In this document: one piece after another, positions 7,257 to 15,418 of the stretch
Layout of the letters: each line of letters starts with the position of its first letter
How positions within the stretch are numbered: position 1 is the first letter of the stretch
NCBI GenBank assembly: GCA_045533555.1
Contig: JAZSHZ010000079.1
Span: forward strand, 1 to 15,418
DNA length: 15,418 nt
Source: SIG480 sp045533555
GTDB lineage: Bacteria; Bacillota; Clostridia; Oscillospirales; JAAYXM01
Direction of reading: 5' to 3'
Made by a program: the position numbers and the translations under genes
The notes under the pieces: generated by a model
What the model saw: only the letters and a program-made list of their open reading frames with translations
Told to the model about the DNA's origin: nothing
Databases searched by the model: none

Positions 7257-9857
7257 TTATTTGCTATAGATAACTTTTCCGCCCGCAAGGATTGCATAGC
7301 CGATTGCCTTCGGCTCATCCTCGAGGTCGTTATAAACCGAGAATTCGTCTCCGTCCGTATTCATCGTTACCTTTGCGGTATAGTTTCCGAGGCTTGCATC
7401 CTCACCGAAGAGAATTCCACGCTCGATAACATCTGAAATTCCGATGAATTCAGCGAATACATTCTTTCCGTCATTTGATACGACAATCTTTTTAATTGTT
7501 GATTTCTTCGGATTATATTCAGCGTAAACAGCTTTTACGGTTGCATTGCGGAGAGCCTTGAAGGTGTAGCTTAAATCAAAGCTTAAAACTTCACCGTTCT
7601 CATTTTCCCAGTAGGAAAATACGTTCATACCATTTCTCTCGTTTGCCGTTACCGTCACATTACTTCCATATGCAACGTTTCCGCCGCCGTTTCCGTTTGT
7701 TACGGTTATCTTGACATTCTGAACATCTCCATACTGTGCGACGAAGCTCATCTCTCCCGAGATTGCGCCGCTTGCCCCTGCCGCAAACTCTTCACCCGAG
7801 CCTGCGAGAGCCCAGTGCGTTGCCGCGCCGAAGCCCGCCATCGAGGGAAGCGCGGGAGCATTGAAGCTTTCTCCCGTCTGCGTTGCGAGAAGCTGACCGT
7901 TGCCGTTATAGAACATTGCGACATTATCTGCGCTTTCATTCTTTGCATAAACCGCCATAAGAAGCGTTCCGCCGCTTGTTACCTTGAATGAATATTTCTC
8001 ATTATGAGAGACAACCTTGCGGTTTTTGCCGATACCCTTTGCCCAATAGAGGAATTTATAGCCTTCGATTTCGGGCGCGGTTGCATTGTAGCTTGAGCCG
8101 ACCGCAACAGTTTCGGACGGAATGATTGCTCCGCTTCCGATTGCGTTGCCGCTGATATCCGCCGCAACCGCCTTGACCTCGGCATTTTCAATTGTCGTTG
8201 CAACTTCCTTGCCGTTACCTGCATCAATGTTTACGATTTCGTCATATGCCTTGTCTGACACCATAAGTTCTGCGTTATCAACGGGAGTAAGCTTTATTCC
8301 CGAAAGAAGGAAGAGCTGGAAATCGACATATTTTGTATCGTATTTTCTGTGATACGCCTTTGCATTTTTCTCAAAGCTATCGTTGCATGTATTGAACGAA
8401 ACGAAATATTCACCCGCAGACGGGAAATATACATTACCTATTTCGGATGTCTGCGCCGTCTTTCCCGAATCATACCAACCTACAAAGTTTTTGTCATTGA
8501 CAATTCTCGCATACGGAGTTGCGCTTCCGTCAGGATATCCCGTTCCACCCTGAACAAGTTCAAACTCTGCCTTTGCAACGTATACTTTGGTAAATACTCC
8601 GGTGGTGAACTCGCCTGTTGCCTTTCCGTTTTCGCGGAATGTATTTTGAATCGAGGCGCTGCTCGCTGCAAAATTATTGAGCACCGAAAGCGAGTATTCG
8701 CCCGCCTTCGGAACATTGATCCTCACCGTATACGACGGTGATGCAGGTGATGCCTTTGCATATTCATTGGATGTTTCTACATCATCAACACTATATATCT
8801 TGGCATACAGCTGAGAAACAAAGCCTTCCGAATTAAGCGCAGGTGCATTATCGTTGTTTGAACGTCCCTGGAATTCAAACGGATCCGTTTTTGAAAGATC
8901 GAGGGACTGACCTCCCTTTATTGCTCCTGCCGTCTGCGCATTCTTTTTGACAACAGTTGTGCCGTTCATTGCATAATAAACATCACGCCAGCTCAGAAGC
9001 GTCATTTCCGAATTGTCAATTGTCGCGTTATTAGTCGATGCCTTTATCAAGGTATCAGCCATATCGCTCTTGACCGAATTCGAAGATATGTTGTATGTAA
9101 GTGTCGGAAGCTCTTCCTTTGCCGGGAAATCCGCAAGAACGAAGGATCTGAGCTTGAGCGTACCAAAGCTGTAGTTTGCAGAAGAAGTATCCGGCACCCA
9201 TTTTTCGTTTGCTCCGTTTGCCGTCAGGATGAAATAGTAATTTTTATCTTTATCGACTGTGACATTCGGGAAATATACTTTCTTCCCCTCGCCGTTTCCG
9301 TATGCATCAAAATGACCGATACGCGCTGATGCGGGGATTTTTACGACGACTTCTCTATAGGCTGCCGCGCCTGTGTTGGAGAAGTTTCCGTCCGGATCGC
9401 AATACCAGGCTGTTGTATCTTCAGGTTTTTCAAAGAGATAAACATCATATTGGACAGAGCTCGTCGCCGTTATGAAATCGAGGCAAGCCGTAAATGTTCC
9501 CGATGTGTCGGGTTTGAGCTCAAGTGCAACAGATGATGAGTTGCTCGAAGGAAAGCTCGGAACACCTTTTGCTCTGTTATGTCTCCACCAAAGATAGTTT
9601 TCCGAAACGCAATAAGTCGAAGAATAATGCTGGTTGACAAATCCCCATACATCCGAAAGAGATGTGTCTGCATTCTCCACCGTTACATTTCCTTTGTAGA
9701 AAGCATTTGTACCGGCTGTGTAATTCCCGTGTACATCCGTGGAGAAAACGAAAGCATTCTCGCCTGCATTTTCAGCGTTTGCTTCAGCCGCAAATGCTAC
9801 GGGAAAAAGCGACACAACCAAAGCCAAAGCAATTATTGCCGATAATATTTTTCTCAT
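7257..9857 (-). CDS. Secreted multidomain protein with InlB-type repeats, function unknown
   Basis: The 866-residue product opens with a clear Sec signal peptide: K3, a hydrophobic core from about residue 4 to 20, and a likely cut after AFA at residue 23. Residues about 30-250 and 370-525 are beta-rich. The second part has SAGEYFVSF and VDFQLFLLSGIKLTP, resembling carbohydrate-binding or adhesin-like sandwiches. Two segments near 590-640 (EGYKFLYWAK to MAVYAKN) and 725-780 (MNVFSYWEN to KAVYAEY) resemble the InlB B-repeat/Listeria-Bacteroides repeat found on Firmicute surface proteins. The last 80 residues form a small module (ERGILFGED to KVIYSK) of a kind I recall at the ends of large clostridial secreted proteins. 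No LPXTG motif, S-layer homology domain or C-terminal membrane helix is seen, so it is released or held non-covalently. Start: GGAGG seven bases upstream. It diverges from the AraC regulator, which suggests control by it. A substrate-capture or adhesion role is inference; no enzyme motif is recognised. Confidence 0.8.
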   Translation of the reverse strand: MRKILSAIIALALVVSLFPVAFAAEANAENAGENAFVFSTDVHGNYTAGTNAFYKGNVTVENADTSLSDVWGFVNQHYSSTYCVSENYLWWRHNRAKGVPSFPSSNSSSVALELKPDTSGTFTACLDFITATSSVQYDVYLFEKPEDTTAWYCDPDGNFSNTGAAAYREVVVKIPASARIGHFDAYGNGEGKKVYFPNVTVDKDKNYYFILTANGANEKWVPDTSSANYSFGTLKLRSFVLADFPAKEELPTLTYNISSNSVKSDMADTLIKASTNNATIDNSEMTLLSWRDVYYAMNGTTVVKKNAQTAGAIKGGQSLDLSKTDPFEFQGRSNNDNAPALNSEGFVSQLYAKIYSVDDVETSNEYAKASPASPSYTVRINVPKAGEYSLSVLNNFAASSASIQNTFRENGKATGEFTTGVFTKVYVAKAEFELVQGGTGYPDGSATPYARIVNDKNFVGWYDSGKTAQTSEIGNVYFPSAGEYFVSFNTCNDSFEKNAKAYHRKYDTKYVDFQLFLLSGIKLTPVDNAELMVSDKAYDEIVNIDAGNGKEVATTIENAEVKAVAADISGNAIGSGAIIPSETVAVGSSYNATAPEIEGYKFLYWAKGIGKNRKVVSHNEKYSFKVTSGGTLLMAVYAKNESADNVAMFYNGNGQLLATQTGESFNAPALPSMAGFGAATHWALAGSGEEFAAGASGAISGEMSFVAQYGDVQNVKITVTNGNGGGNVAYGSNVTVTANERNGMNVFSYWENENGEVLSFDLSYTFKALRNATVKAVYAEYNPKKSTIKKIVVSNDGKNVFAEFIGISDVIERGILFGEDASLGNYTAKVTMNTDGDEFSVYNDLEDEPKAIGYAILAGGKVIYSK

Positions 9858-9884
9858 ATAAATTCCTCCAATTTATATTTAATC

Positions 9885-9897
9885 ATTATAAAGTATA
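9885..9897 (-). promoter_or_regulatory. Candidate promoter of the secreted repeat protein gene
   Basis: Minus-strand TGTTATACT (extended -10, hexamer at 9892-9897) is followed closely by a second -10-like TATAAT (9885-9890). No convincing -35 hexamer lies upstream, which would fit activation by the divergent regulator. The ribosome binding site GGAGG at 9865-9869 follows. Confidence 0.55.
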
Positions 9898-9909
9898 ACA
9901 CAAAGAAAA

Positions 9910-9953
9910 CAGTAATGGCATCTTATCTTACATTTTTTTGAAAAATATTACTG
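9910..9953. promoter_or_regulatory. Inverted half-sites, candidate operator between divergent promoters
   Basis: cagtaat at 9910-9916 is repeated in inverted orientation as attactg at 9947-9953, with 30 bases between. The right copy overlaps the -35 of the regulator promoter and the left copy lies in the -35 zone of the divergent gene. This is where a regulator controlling both genes would be expected to bind. A chance occurrence of a 7-base match is possible. Confidence 0.4.
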
Positions 9954-9981
9954 GACATTCCCTTATATCGGATGATATAAT
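9952..9981 (+). promoter_or_regulatory. Sigma-A-like promoter of the AraC regulator
   Basis: TGGACA at 9952-9957 (one mismatch to TTGACA), an 18-base spacer, and a perfect TATAAT at 9976-9981. Transcription would begin near 9988, almost at the GGAGGT at 9988-9993, giving a leader of only about 13 bases before the TTG at 10001. Confidence 0.75.
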
Positions 9982-10000
9982 TTATTTGGAGGTGATTTGT

Positions 10001-10978
10001 TTGGTTTCTGCTTCGGATTTAAAAACAATCCGCCACGGAGGACTTATCGGAACTATGTTTGGCGTCTTTTCGCAATTTCACTATCCATTGGCCGTGCGCT
10101 ATGTAAAATACTCTGACTATCCCGGTGACGAATATCACCACCACGATTTTCCGCAGGTCTGGTATTGCCTCAGCGGAAAATATACACATATCGTTGACGA
10201 TACGGTTTATGAGTGTGAAGGCGGTTCAATGATTATTGTTCCACCCGGTTCTTTCCACAACTACGCTGTCGAACCGGGAAATACAACAGAACTCATCTGT
10301 CTTGAGGGAACGTATTTTTTCTTTTCCGAATTTGCTGAGCCGCACCGCACAGACATAATAACAAACATTTTTTGCCACCATTTTTCGGAAGAGCTTGGTT
10401 TTCCAAGAGAATATTTTATCGAATTTCATTCAGAAGAAAGAGAAGAGCTCGAAAGGCTGCTCATTGCTCTTTCAAAAGAAGATTATAAGAGAAAGATATC
10501 TGATTTTGGCTCTGTAAAAAGCAAAATCGGAAAGCTTTTTTCGCTTCCAACCTTTTCTCTTACCGAGGAACAACACAGAAATGCAAAGGCTTTTATTTCA
10601 AACAAGCTGACTCCAATGATGAATTCCATTGAATATATGAACAAAAACTATTCAAAAAAGATCCATCGTGAGGAGCTTATAAAGATATCCACACTTTGCC
10701 AGACAGATTATTTCAAGCTTATCAAGAAAATCGTCGGCTCCACATATTCGATTTATCTGCAAATGATAAGGCTCAGGCGTGCACAGACAATGATCACCTT
10801 CTCGACATTTTCTTTCACCTATATTGCCGATAAATGCGGTTTTGGCAACAGGACATATATGGGAAAGCTCTTCAAAAAATACTACGGCAAGACAATGTCG
10901 GAAGACAGAGATGGCCGTGATGAGCATATTGCAGCTTATCCGCATATGATAATGACCCACGAATTCTGGGATAAATAA
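10001..10978 (+). CDS. AraC-family transcriptional regulator with cupin sensor domain
   Basis: From the TTG at 10001 the product is 325 residues. The N-terminal half is a cupin-like sugar-sensing domain: YHHHDFPQVWYCLSGKYTH (45-63), then GSMIIVPPGSFHNY (75-88), with H46-H48 and H86 as possible metal or ligand contacts. The C-terminal 95 residues (about 205-300) are the AraC double helix-turn-helix DNA-binding domain, including YIADKCGFGNRTYMGKLFKKYYG (from about residue 274). The frame stays open upstream to a TTG at 9938, but a strong promoter lies inside that extension, and GGAGG sits eight bases before TTG 10001, so 10001 is preferred. Members of this family usually activate nearby sugar-use genes when ligand binds. 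The gene is 19 bases from the deacetylase-like gene and probably co-transcribed with it. It diverges from the secreted protein gene; the epimerase-lyase operon is a further possible target. Confidence 0.9.
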   Translation: MVSASDLKTIRHGGLIGTMFGVFSQFHYPLAVRYVKYSDYPGDEYHHHDFPQVWYCLSGKYTHIVDDTVYECEGGSMIIVPPGSFHNYAVEPGNTTELICLEGTYFFFSEFAEPHRTDIITNIFCHHFSEELGFPREYFIEFHSEEREELERLLIALSKEDYKRKISDFGSVKSKIGKLFSLPTFSLTEEQHRNAKAFISNKLTPMMNSIEYMNKNYSKKIHREELIKISTLCQTDYFKLIKKIVGSTYSIYLQMIRLRRAQTMITFSTFSFTYIADKCGFGNRTYMGKLFKKYYGKTMSEDRDGRDEHIAAYPHMIMTHEFWDK

Positions 10979-10997
10979 ACAATCGGAGGAAAATACC

Positions 10998-11927
10998 ATG
11001 AAAAAAGCATTCTTTTTTATAGACGATGTTATCTGGACCTTGCGCGATCTTACGGAGCAGCGCCCGAAATCGATTTATGACCATCCGTTTATTGCGATGC
11101 TCAATGATGCCCATGAGAAATACGGTTTCAAGGTTCAGCTTAATCTTTTTAATCGCACGGATTTCTTTTATCTTGGAAAGGAATTCACTCTTGCAGATAT
11201 GACAGACGCATATAAATCCGAATGGGAAGAAGCTTCCGACTGGCTTCGCCTTGCATTCCATGCAAAGCAGGAATTTCCCGGATATCCTTACGCGAACGCC
11301 GATTATTCCGATGTTTATGATGATTGCAATTGGGCACGCCAGCAAATCAAACGTTTTGCGGGAGAAAAAGCCCTTGCAAATGCAACAGTCATACATTGGC
11401 TTCCGATGAGTAAAGAGGGTTGCCTCGCGCTCCGTGATTGCGGAATCAAAATCATTGATGCGTCAATCGGTGAAAAACTTCCCGATGAGGATAATTTCGA
11501 GCTTCTCGGGATAGATCTCGCAAGACCCAGAGTTCTCCACAAGCGAAAGCCGGAAACCATGATTTATCGCAGAAATCAACACGGCAAAATAAGCTATATG
11601 CTCGCATCCCACAACCACCTTACATATGAGCAAGTCGGAGAAAAAAGATACACGCTCGAAACGATAAAGGATAAAGAAACAGGTCTCCATTTTAAAGATA
11701 TGTGTTGCGGTCCGTGTCTCGACCGATTCACAATGGAGGAGATCATTTCGATAGTGGATGGTCTGTCCGATCACGAATTCATCGGTGCTGCAACGCACGA
11801 GCAATATTTTTTCCCCGATTATTTCGCGCATCAGCACGACCACGGAGAAAAGATTCATACTTTCGCAAAAGCAATGCTCAAGGCTGGATTTGAATTCTTC
11901 TTCATCGAAGAGCTTGCAAACGATTAA
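10998..11927 (+). CDS. Polysaccharide deacetylase-like (NodB-fold) protein, function unknown
   Basis: The 309-residue product has no signal peptide and starts eight bases after a GGAGG. Its N-terminal strand ends in an Asp pair (FFFIDDVIW, D9 and D10), like the first motif of NodB-type deacetylases. WLRLAFHAKQEFPGYPY (H88) resembles the metal-binding second motif, VIHWLPM (H133) is a later strand-end motif, and ATHEQYFFPDY (H267) near the end could supply the last catalytic histidine. The usual HxxxH pair of the family is not complete, so catalysis is uncertain. An unusual MCCGPC cluster (C236, C237, C240) could bind metal or be redox-active. It follows the AraC regulator by 19 bases, so the pair is likely one operon. 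A plausible role is removing acyl groups from an oligosaccharide degraded by the neighbouring lyase, but it could equally be a related barrel hydrolase or epimerase. The family is one I recall as uncharacterised. Confidence 0.6.
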   Translation: MKKAFFFIDDVIWTLRDLTEQRPKSIYDHPFIAMLNDAHEKYGFKVQLNLFNRTDFFYLGKEFTLADMTDAYKSEWEEASDWLRLAFHAKQEFPGYPYANADYSDVYDDCNWARQQIKRFAGEKALANATVIHWLPMSKEGCLALRDCGIKIIDASIGEKLPDEDNFELLGIDLARPRVLHKRKPETMIYRRNQHGKISYMLASHNHLTYEQVGEKRYTLETIKDKETGLHFKDMCCGPCLDRFTMEEIISIVDGLSDHEFIGAATHEQYFFPDYFAHQHDHGEKIHTFAKAMLKAGFEFFFIEELAND

Positions 11928-11934
11928 ACATTAA

Positions 11935-11972
11935 AAGAGGATGTAAAAAAAAATGAGTTTTTACATCCTCTT
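11935..11972 (+). terminator. Hairpin terminator after the deacetylase-like gene
   Basis: A perfect 15-base stem (11935-11949 with 11958-11972) with an eight-base loop begins seven bases after the stop. The arms carry their own A and T runs, so it can work as a terminator even though only attatata follows on the plus strand. On the minus strand it could act as a backstop for tuf read-through. Confidence 0.75.
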
Positions 11973-12000
11973 ATTATATAGAACAAGAATTTTTTCATTA

Positions 12001-12032
12001 AAAAAAGAGGTATCGGAAACCGATACCTCTTT
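12001..12032 (-). terminator. Intrinsic terminator of tuf
   Basis: A perfect 13-base stem (12004-12016 with 12020-12032, three-base loop) lies 16 bases past the tuf stop. On the minus strand it runs into seven consecutive T residues. It ends the str operon and faces the converging deacetylase-like gene's terminator. Confidence 0.9.
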
Positions 12033-12048
12033 CAAAGTTTGGCTTAAA

Positions 12049-13248
<1,200 letters not shown>

Positions 13249-13281
13249 TTTGCTTAATCCTCCTCAATTTATTATTAAAAT

Positions 13282-13320
13282 TAATTACCGGTTATTACAC
13301 TGCGTGGGATTAATACGCAG
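13282..13320 (-). other. Structured tuf leader: palindrome plus small stem-loop
   Basis: The predicted tuf 5' leader contains a six-base stem (13300-13305 with 13315-13320, nine-base loop) only a few bases from the predicted transcript start. Next to it is a near-palindrome, taattaccggttatta (13282-13297, one mismatched pair). A 5'-end hairpin of this kind may stabilise the message; the palindrome could be a protein site. Both readings are inference. Confidence 0.35.
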
Positions 13321-13332
13321 ATGCATACTGTT

Positions 13333-13361
13333 ATTTTATATTAAAACAACAAATTTTGCAA
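13333..13361 (-). promoter_or_regulatory. Candidate tuf promoter in the fusA-tuf gap
   Basis: On the minus strand TTGCAA (13356-13361) and TAAAAT (13333-13338) are separated by 17 bases, a good sigma-A layout. Transcription would start near 13326, leaving a leader of about 77 bases. This would give tuf expression beyond that from the str operon promoter, as occurs in many bacteria. No terminator separates fusA from tuf. Confidence 0.6.
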
Positions 13362-13389
13362 CAGTTTTATTGAAATTTATCAAAAAAAC

Positions 13390-15418
13390 TTAGTCTTTTT
13401 TAGAGCGAACGGAGATAATCTCCTCAGCAATGCTCTTCGGAACCTCAGTGTAGCTGTGCGGCTCCATTGTATACTGACCGCGTCCCTGTGTTCTGGAACG
13501 GAGGTCTGTCGCATAACCGAACATTTCGGAAAGCGGAACGAGAGCTTCAATCTGCTGTGCACCGAAGCGAGCTTCCATACCCTGGATAAGACCACGGCGG
13601 CCGTTAAGGTCACCCATAACGTCACCCATGTAGTCCTCCGGAGTGATGACAACAACTCTCATGATCGGTTCCATAAGAACCGGGTTTGCCTTGCGGCAAG
13701 CTTCCTTGAACGCCATAGAACCTGCAATCTTAAACGCCATTTCGGAAGAGTCAACTTCGTGGTAAGAACCATCATAAAGCGTGACCTTGACGTCAACAAC
13801 GTTATAGCCTGCGAGAACACCGCTCATCATAGCGCCCTGGATACCCTGGTCAACAGCCGGGATGTATTCCTTCGGAATAGCACCGCCGACGACCTTGTTG
13901 ACGAACTCATAGCCCTTACCGGACTCGTTCGGCTCAACGATGATCTTAACGTGTCCGTACTGACCTTTACCACCGGACGGACGGGAGTACTTGTGGTCAA
14001 CATCAGCAGACTTGCGGATTGTTTCTTTGTAAGCAACCTGCGGCTTACCTACATTAGCCTCAACCTTGAACTCACGGAGGAGACGGTCAACGATGATTTC
14101 GAGGTGGAGCTCGCCCATACCTGCGATAATCGTCTGGCCTGTTTCTTCGTCAGTGTAGGTACGGAATGTCGGGTCTTCTTCTGCAAGCTTTGCAAGAGCA
14201 ATACCCATCTTTTCCTGACCTGCCTTGGTCTTCGGCTCGATAGCTACGCGGATAACCGGCTCCGGGAATTCCATGGACTCGAGAATAATCGGGTTCTTTT
14301 CATCACAGAGCGTGTCACCTGTAGTTGTGTTCTTGAGACCGACAGCTGCAGCGATATCGCCGGAGTATACTTCTTCGATGTCTTCGCGGTGGTTAGCGTG
14401 CATCTTGAGGATACGGCCGATACGCTCTTTGTTGTTCTTAACAGAGTTGAGAACAGAGCTGCCTGCTTTGAGTGTTCCCGAATATACACGGAAGAAGCAG
14501 ATCTTACCGACATACGGGTCCGTTGCGATCTTGAATGCAAGAGCGGAGAACGGGGCCTTGTCATCGGACGGACGGTTGTCTTCTTCGCCTGTATCCGGGT
14601 TTACGCCGTTGATAGCCGGGACATCTGTCGGAGCCGGCATATAATCGACAACAGCATCAAGAAGCATCTGAACGCCCTTGTTACGGTAGGAAGTACCGCA
14701 GCAAACCGGAACCATCTTAACAGCGATGGTTGCCTTACGGATAGCATTCTTGATAGCCTCTTCGGAAACCTCTTCGCCTTCGAGGTACTTTTCCATAATT
14801 TCATCATCGAATTCGGAAACTGCCTCGAGAAGAGCTGCACGATATTCTTCAGCCTTTTCGACCATATCTGCAGGGATCTCCTCATCACGGAAGTCTTTGC
14901 CAAGGTCATCATAATATACCTCAGCGCGCATTCTGACGAGGTCGATAATTCCGCGGAACAAGTTTTCAGATCCGATCGGGAGCTGAATCGGAACCGCGTT
15001 ACAATTGAGTCTGTCTTTCATCATGGCGACAACATTGTAGAAGTCTGCACCCATAATGTCCATCTTGTTGACATATGCCATACGCGGAACCTGATACTTG
15101 TCCGCCTGGCGCCAAACTGTTTCGGACTGAGGCTCAACGCCACCCTTTGCGCAAAGAACGGTAACGCTACCGTCAAGAACACGGAGAGAACGCTCAACTT
15201 CGATTGTGAAGTCAACGTGTCCCGGGGTGTCGATGATGTTTATGCAATGATCCTTCCACTGGCAGGTTGTAGCAGCAGAGGTGATTGTGATACCACGCTC
15301 TTTTTCCTGCTCCATCCAGTCCATCGTTGCTGTACCTTCATGAGTATCACCGATCTTATAGTTACGGCCGGTGTAGTAAAGGATACGCTCGGTGGTGGTT
15401 GTTTTACCTGCGTCGATG
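13390..15418 (-). CDS. fusA: Translation elongation factor G (EF-G), 5' end outside window
   Basis: About 676 codons are present and read through the right window edge; perhaps 20 N-terminal residues are missing compared with typical EF-G of about 690-700. EF-G is the GTPase that drives ribosome translocation and, with RRF, recycling. Visible signatures are the end of G1 (IDAGKTTTTERILYYTGR at the window edge), switch I KERGITITSAATT, DTPGHVDF starting near 15231, NKMD at 15058-15069, and GMGELHLEII and RPSGGKGQYGHV in the later domains. The shorter frame starting at MDWMEQEKE (15324) is internal to the gene, not a true start. The stop TAA at 13390 is 141 bases before tuf. The upstream rpsL and rpsG expected in a str operon would lie to the right of the window. 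Confidence 0.97.
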   Translation of the reverse strand, partial: IDAGKTTTTERILYYTGRNYKIGDTHEGTATMDWMEQEKERGITITSAATTCQWKDHCINIIDTPGHVDFTIEVERSLRVLDGSVTVLCAKGGVEPQSETVWRQADKYQVPRMAYVNKMDIMGADFYNVVAMMKDRLNCNAVPIQLPIGSENLFRGIIDLVRMRAEVYYDDLGKDFRDEEIPADMVEKAEEYRAALLEAVSEFDDEIMEKYLEGEEVSEEAIKNAIRKATIAVKMVPVCCGTSYRNKGVQMLLDAVVDYMPAPTDVPAINGVNPDTGEEDNRPSDDKAPFSALAFKIATDPYVGKICFFRVYSGTLKAGSSVLNSVKNNKERIGRILKMHANHREDIEEVYSGDIAAAVGLKNTTTGDTLCDEKNPIILESMEFPEPVIRVAIEPKTKAGQEKMGIALAKLAEEDPTFRTYTDEETGQTIIAGMGELHLEIIVDRLLREFKVEANVGKPQVAYKETIRKSADVDHKYSRPSGGKGQYGHVKIIVEPNESGKGYEFVNKVVGGAIPKEYIPAVDQGIQGAMMSGVLAGYNVVDVKVTLYDGSYHEVDSSEMAFKIAGSMAFKEACRKANPVLMEPIMRVVVITPEDYMGDVMGDLNGRRGLIQGMEARFGAQQIEALVPLSEMFGYATDLRSRTQGRGQYTMEPHSYTEVPKSIAEEIISVRSKKD

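Noticed and set aside
8349..8741. 130-codon plus-strand open frame inside the secreted protein gene
   Set aside because: Antisense to a gene with a signal peptide and repeats; its composition is Arg/Cys/Ile-rich, typical of a shadow frame.
13369..13401. A-rich and T-rich arms around the fusA stop as a terminator
   Set aside because: The arms could only pair as A-T with no G-C core, so termination between fusA and tuf is not supported.

Overview
The window looks like a chromosomal piece of an anaerobic Gram-positive Firmicute, probably an uncultivated gut-type Clostridia lineage. This rests on the character of the EF-Tu and EF-G sequences, strong GGAGG ribosome binding sites before nearly every gene, a TTG start, A+T-rich sigma-A-like promoters, simple hairpin terminators, and a secreted protein with InlB-type repeats. 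No rRNA, tRNA, CRISPR array, insertion sequence, integrase or phage gene was recognised. The lineage call is inference; no search was run.

Layout. The right end (about 12.0-15.4 kb, minus strand) is the tail of the str operon: fusA (EF-G, 5' end cut by the window edge), a 141-base gap with a good candidate promoter, then tuf (EF-Tu) and a strong terminator. The rest (1-11.93 kb) is an accessory carbohydrate locus converging on tuf. At 10.0-11.9 kb two plus-strand genes form a small operon: an AraC-type regulator with a cupin sensor domain, and a protein resembling the NodB polysaccharide deacetylase fold. Divergent from the regulator is a large secreted protein (7257-9857) with a signal peptide and InlB-like repeats, followed by a clear terminator. 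After that terminator a new minus-strand operon starts: two tandem aldose-1-epimerase (LacX/GalM-like) paralogs, a 1015-residue heparinase II/III-like polysaccharide lyase, a small P-loop kinase-like protein whose start overlaps the lyase stop (ATGA), and a large protein, probably a TIM-barrel glycoside hydrolase with a Rossmann-like module, whose 3' end lies outside the window.

How it may work together. The lyase, the hydrolase-like protein and the epimerases all lack visible signal peptides. The simplest reading is that imported oligosaccharides, possibly rich in uronic acids or amino sugars, are cut and equilibrated in the cytoplasm. The secreted repeat protein would act at the surface, and the AraC regulator would sense sugar and control one or both divergent promoters. 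A pair of inverted 7-base half-sites lies between those promoters. The deacetylase-like protein could remove acyl groups from the same substrate. No transporter or sugar kinase of a known family lies in the window, so the substrate and the complete pathway remain unknown.

Corrections to naive gene calling: the regulator most likely starts at TTG 10001, not further upstream, because a sigma-A-like promoter occupies the upstream part of the reading frame. The first epimerase most likely starts at 7172, not 7178. The leftmost gene and fusA are both partial and run off the window edges.
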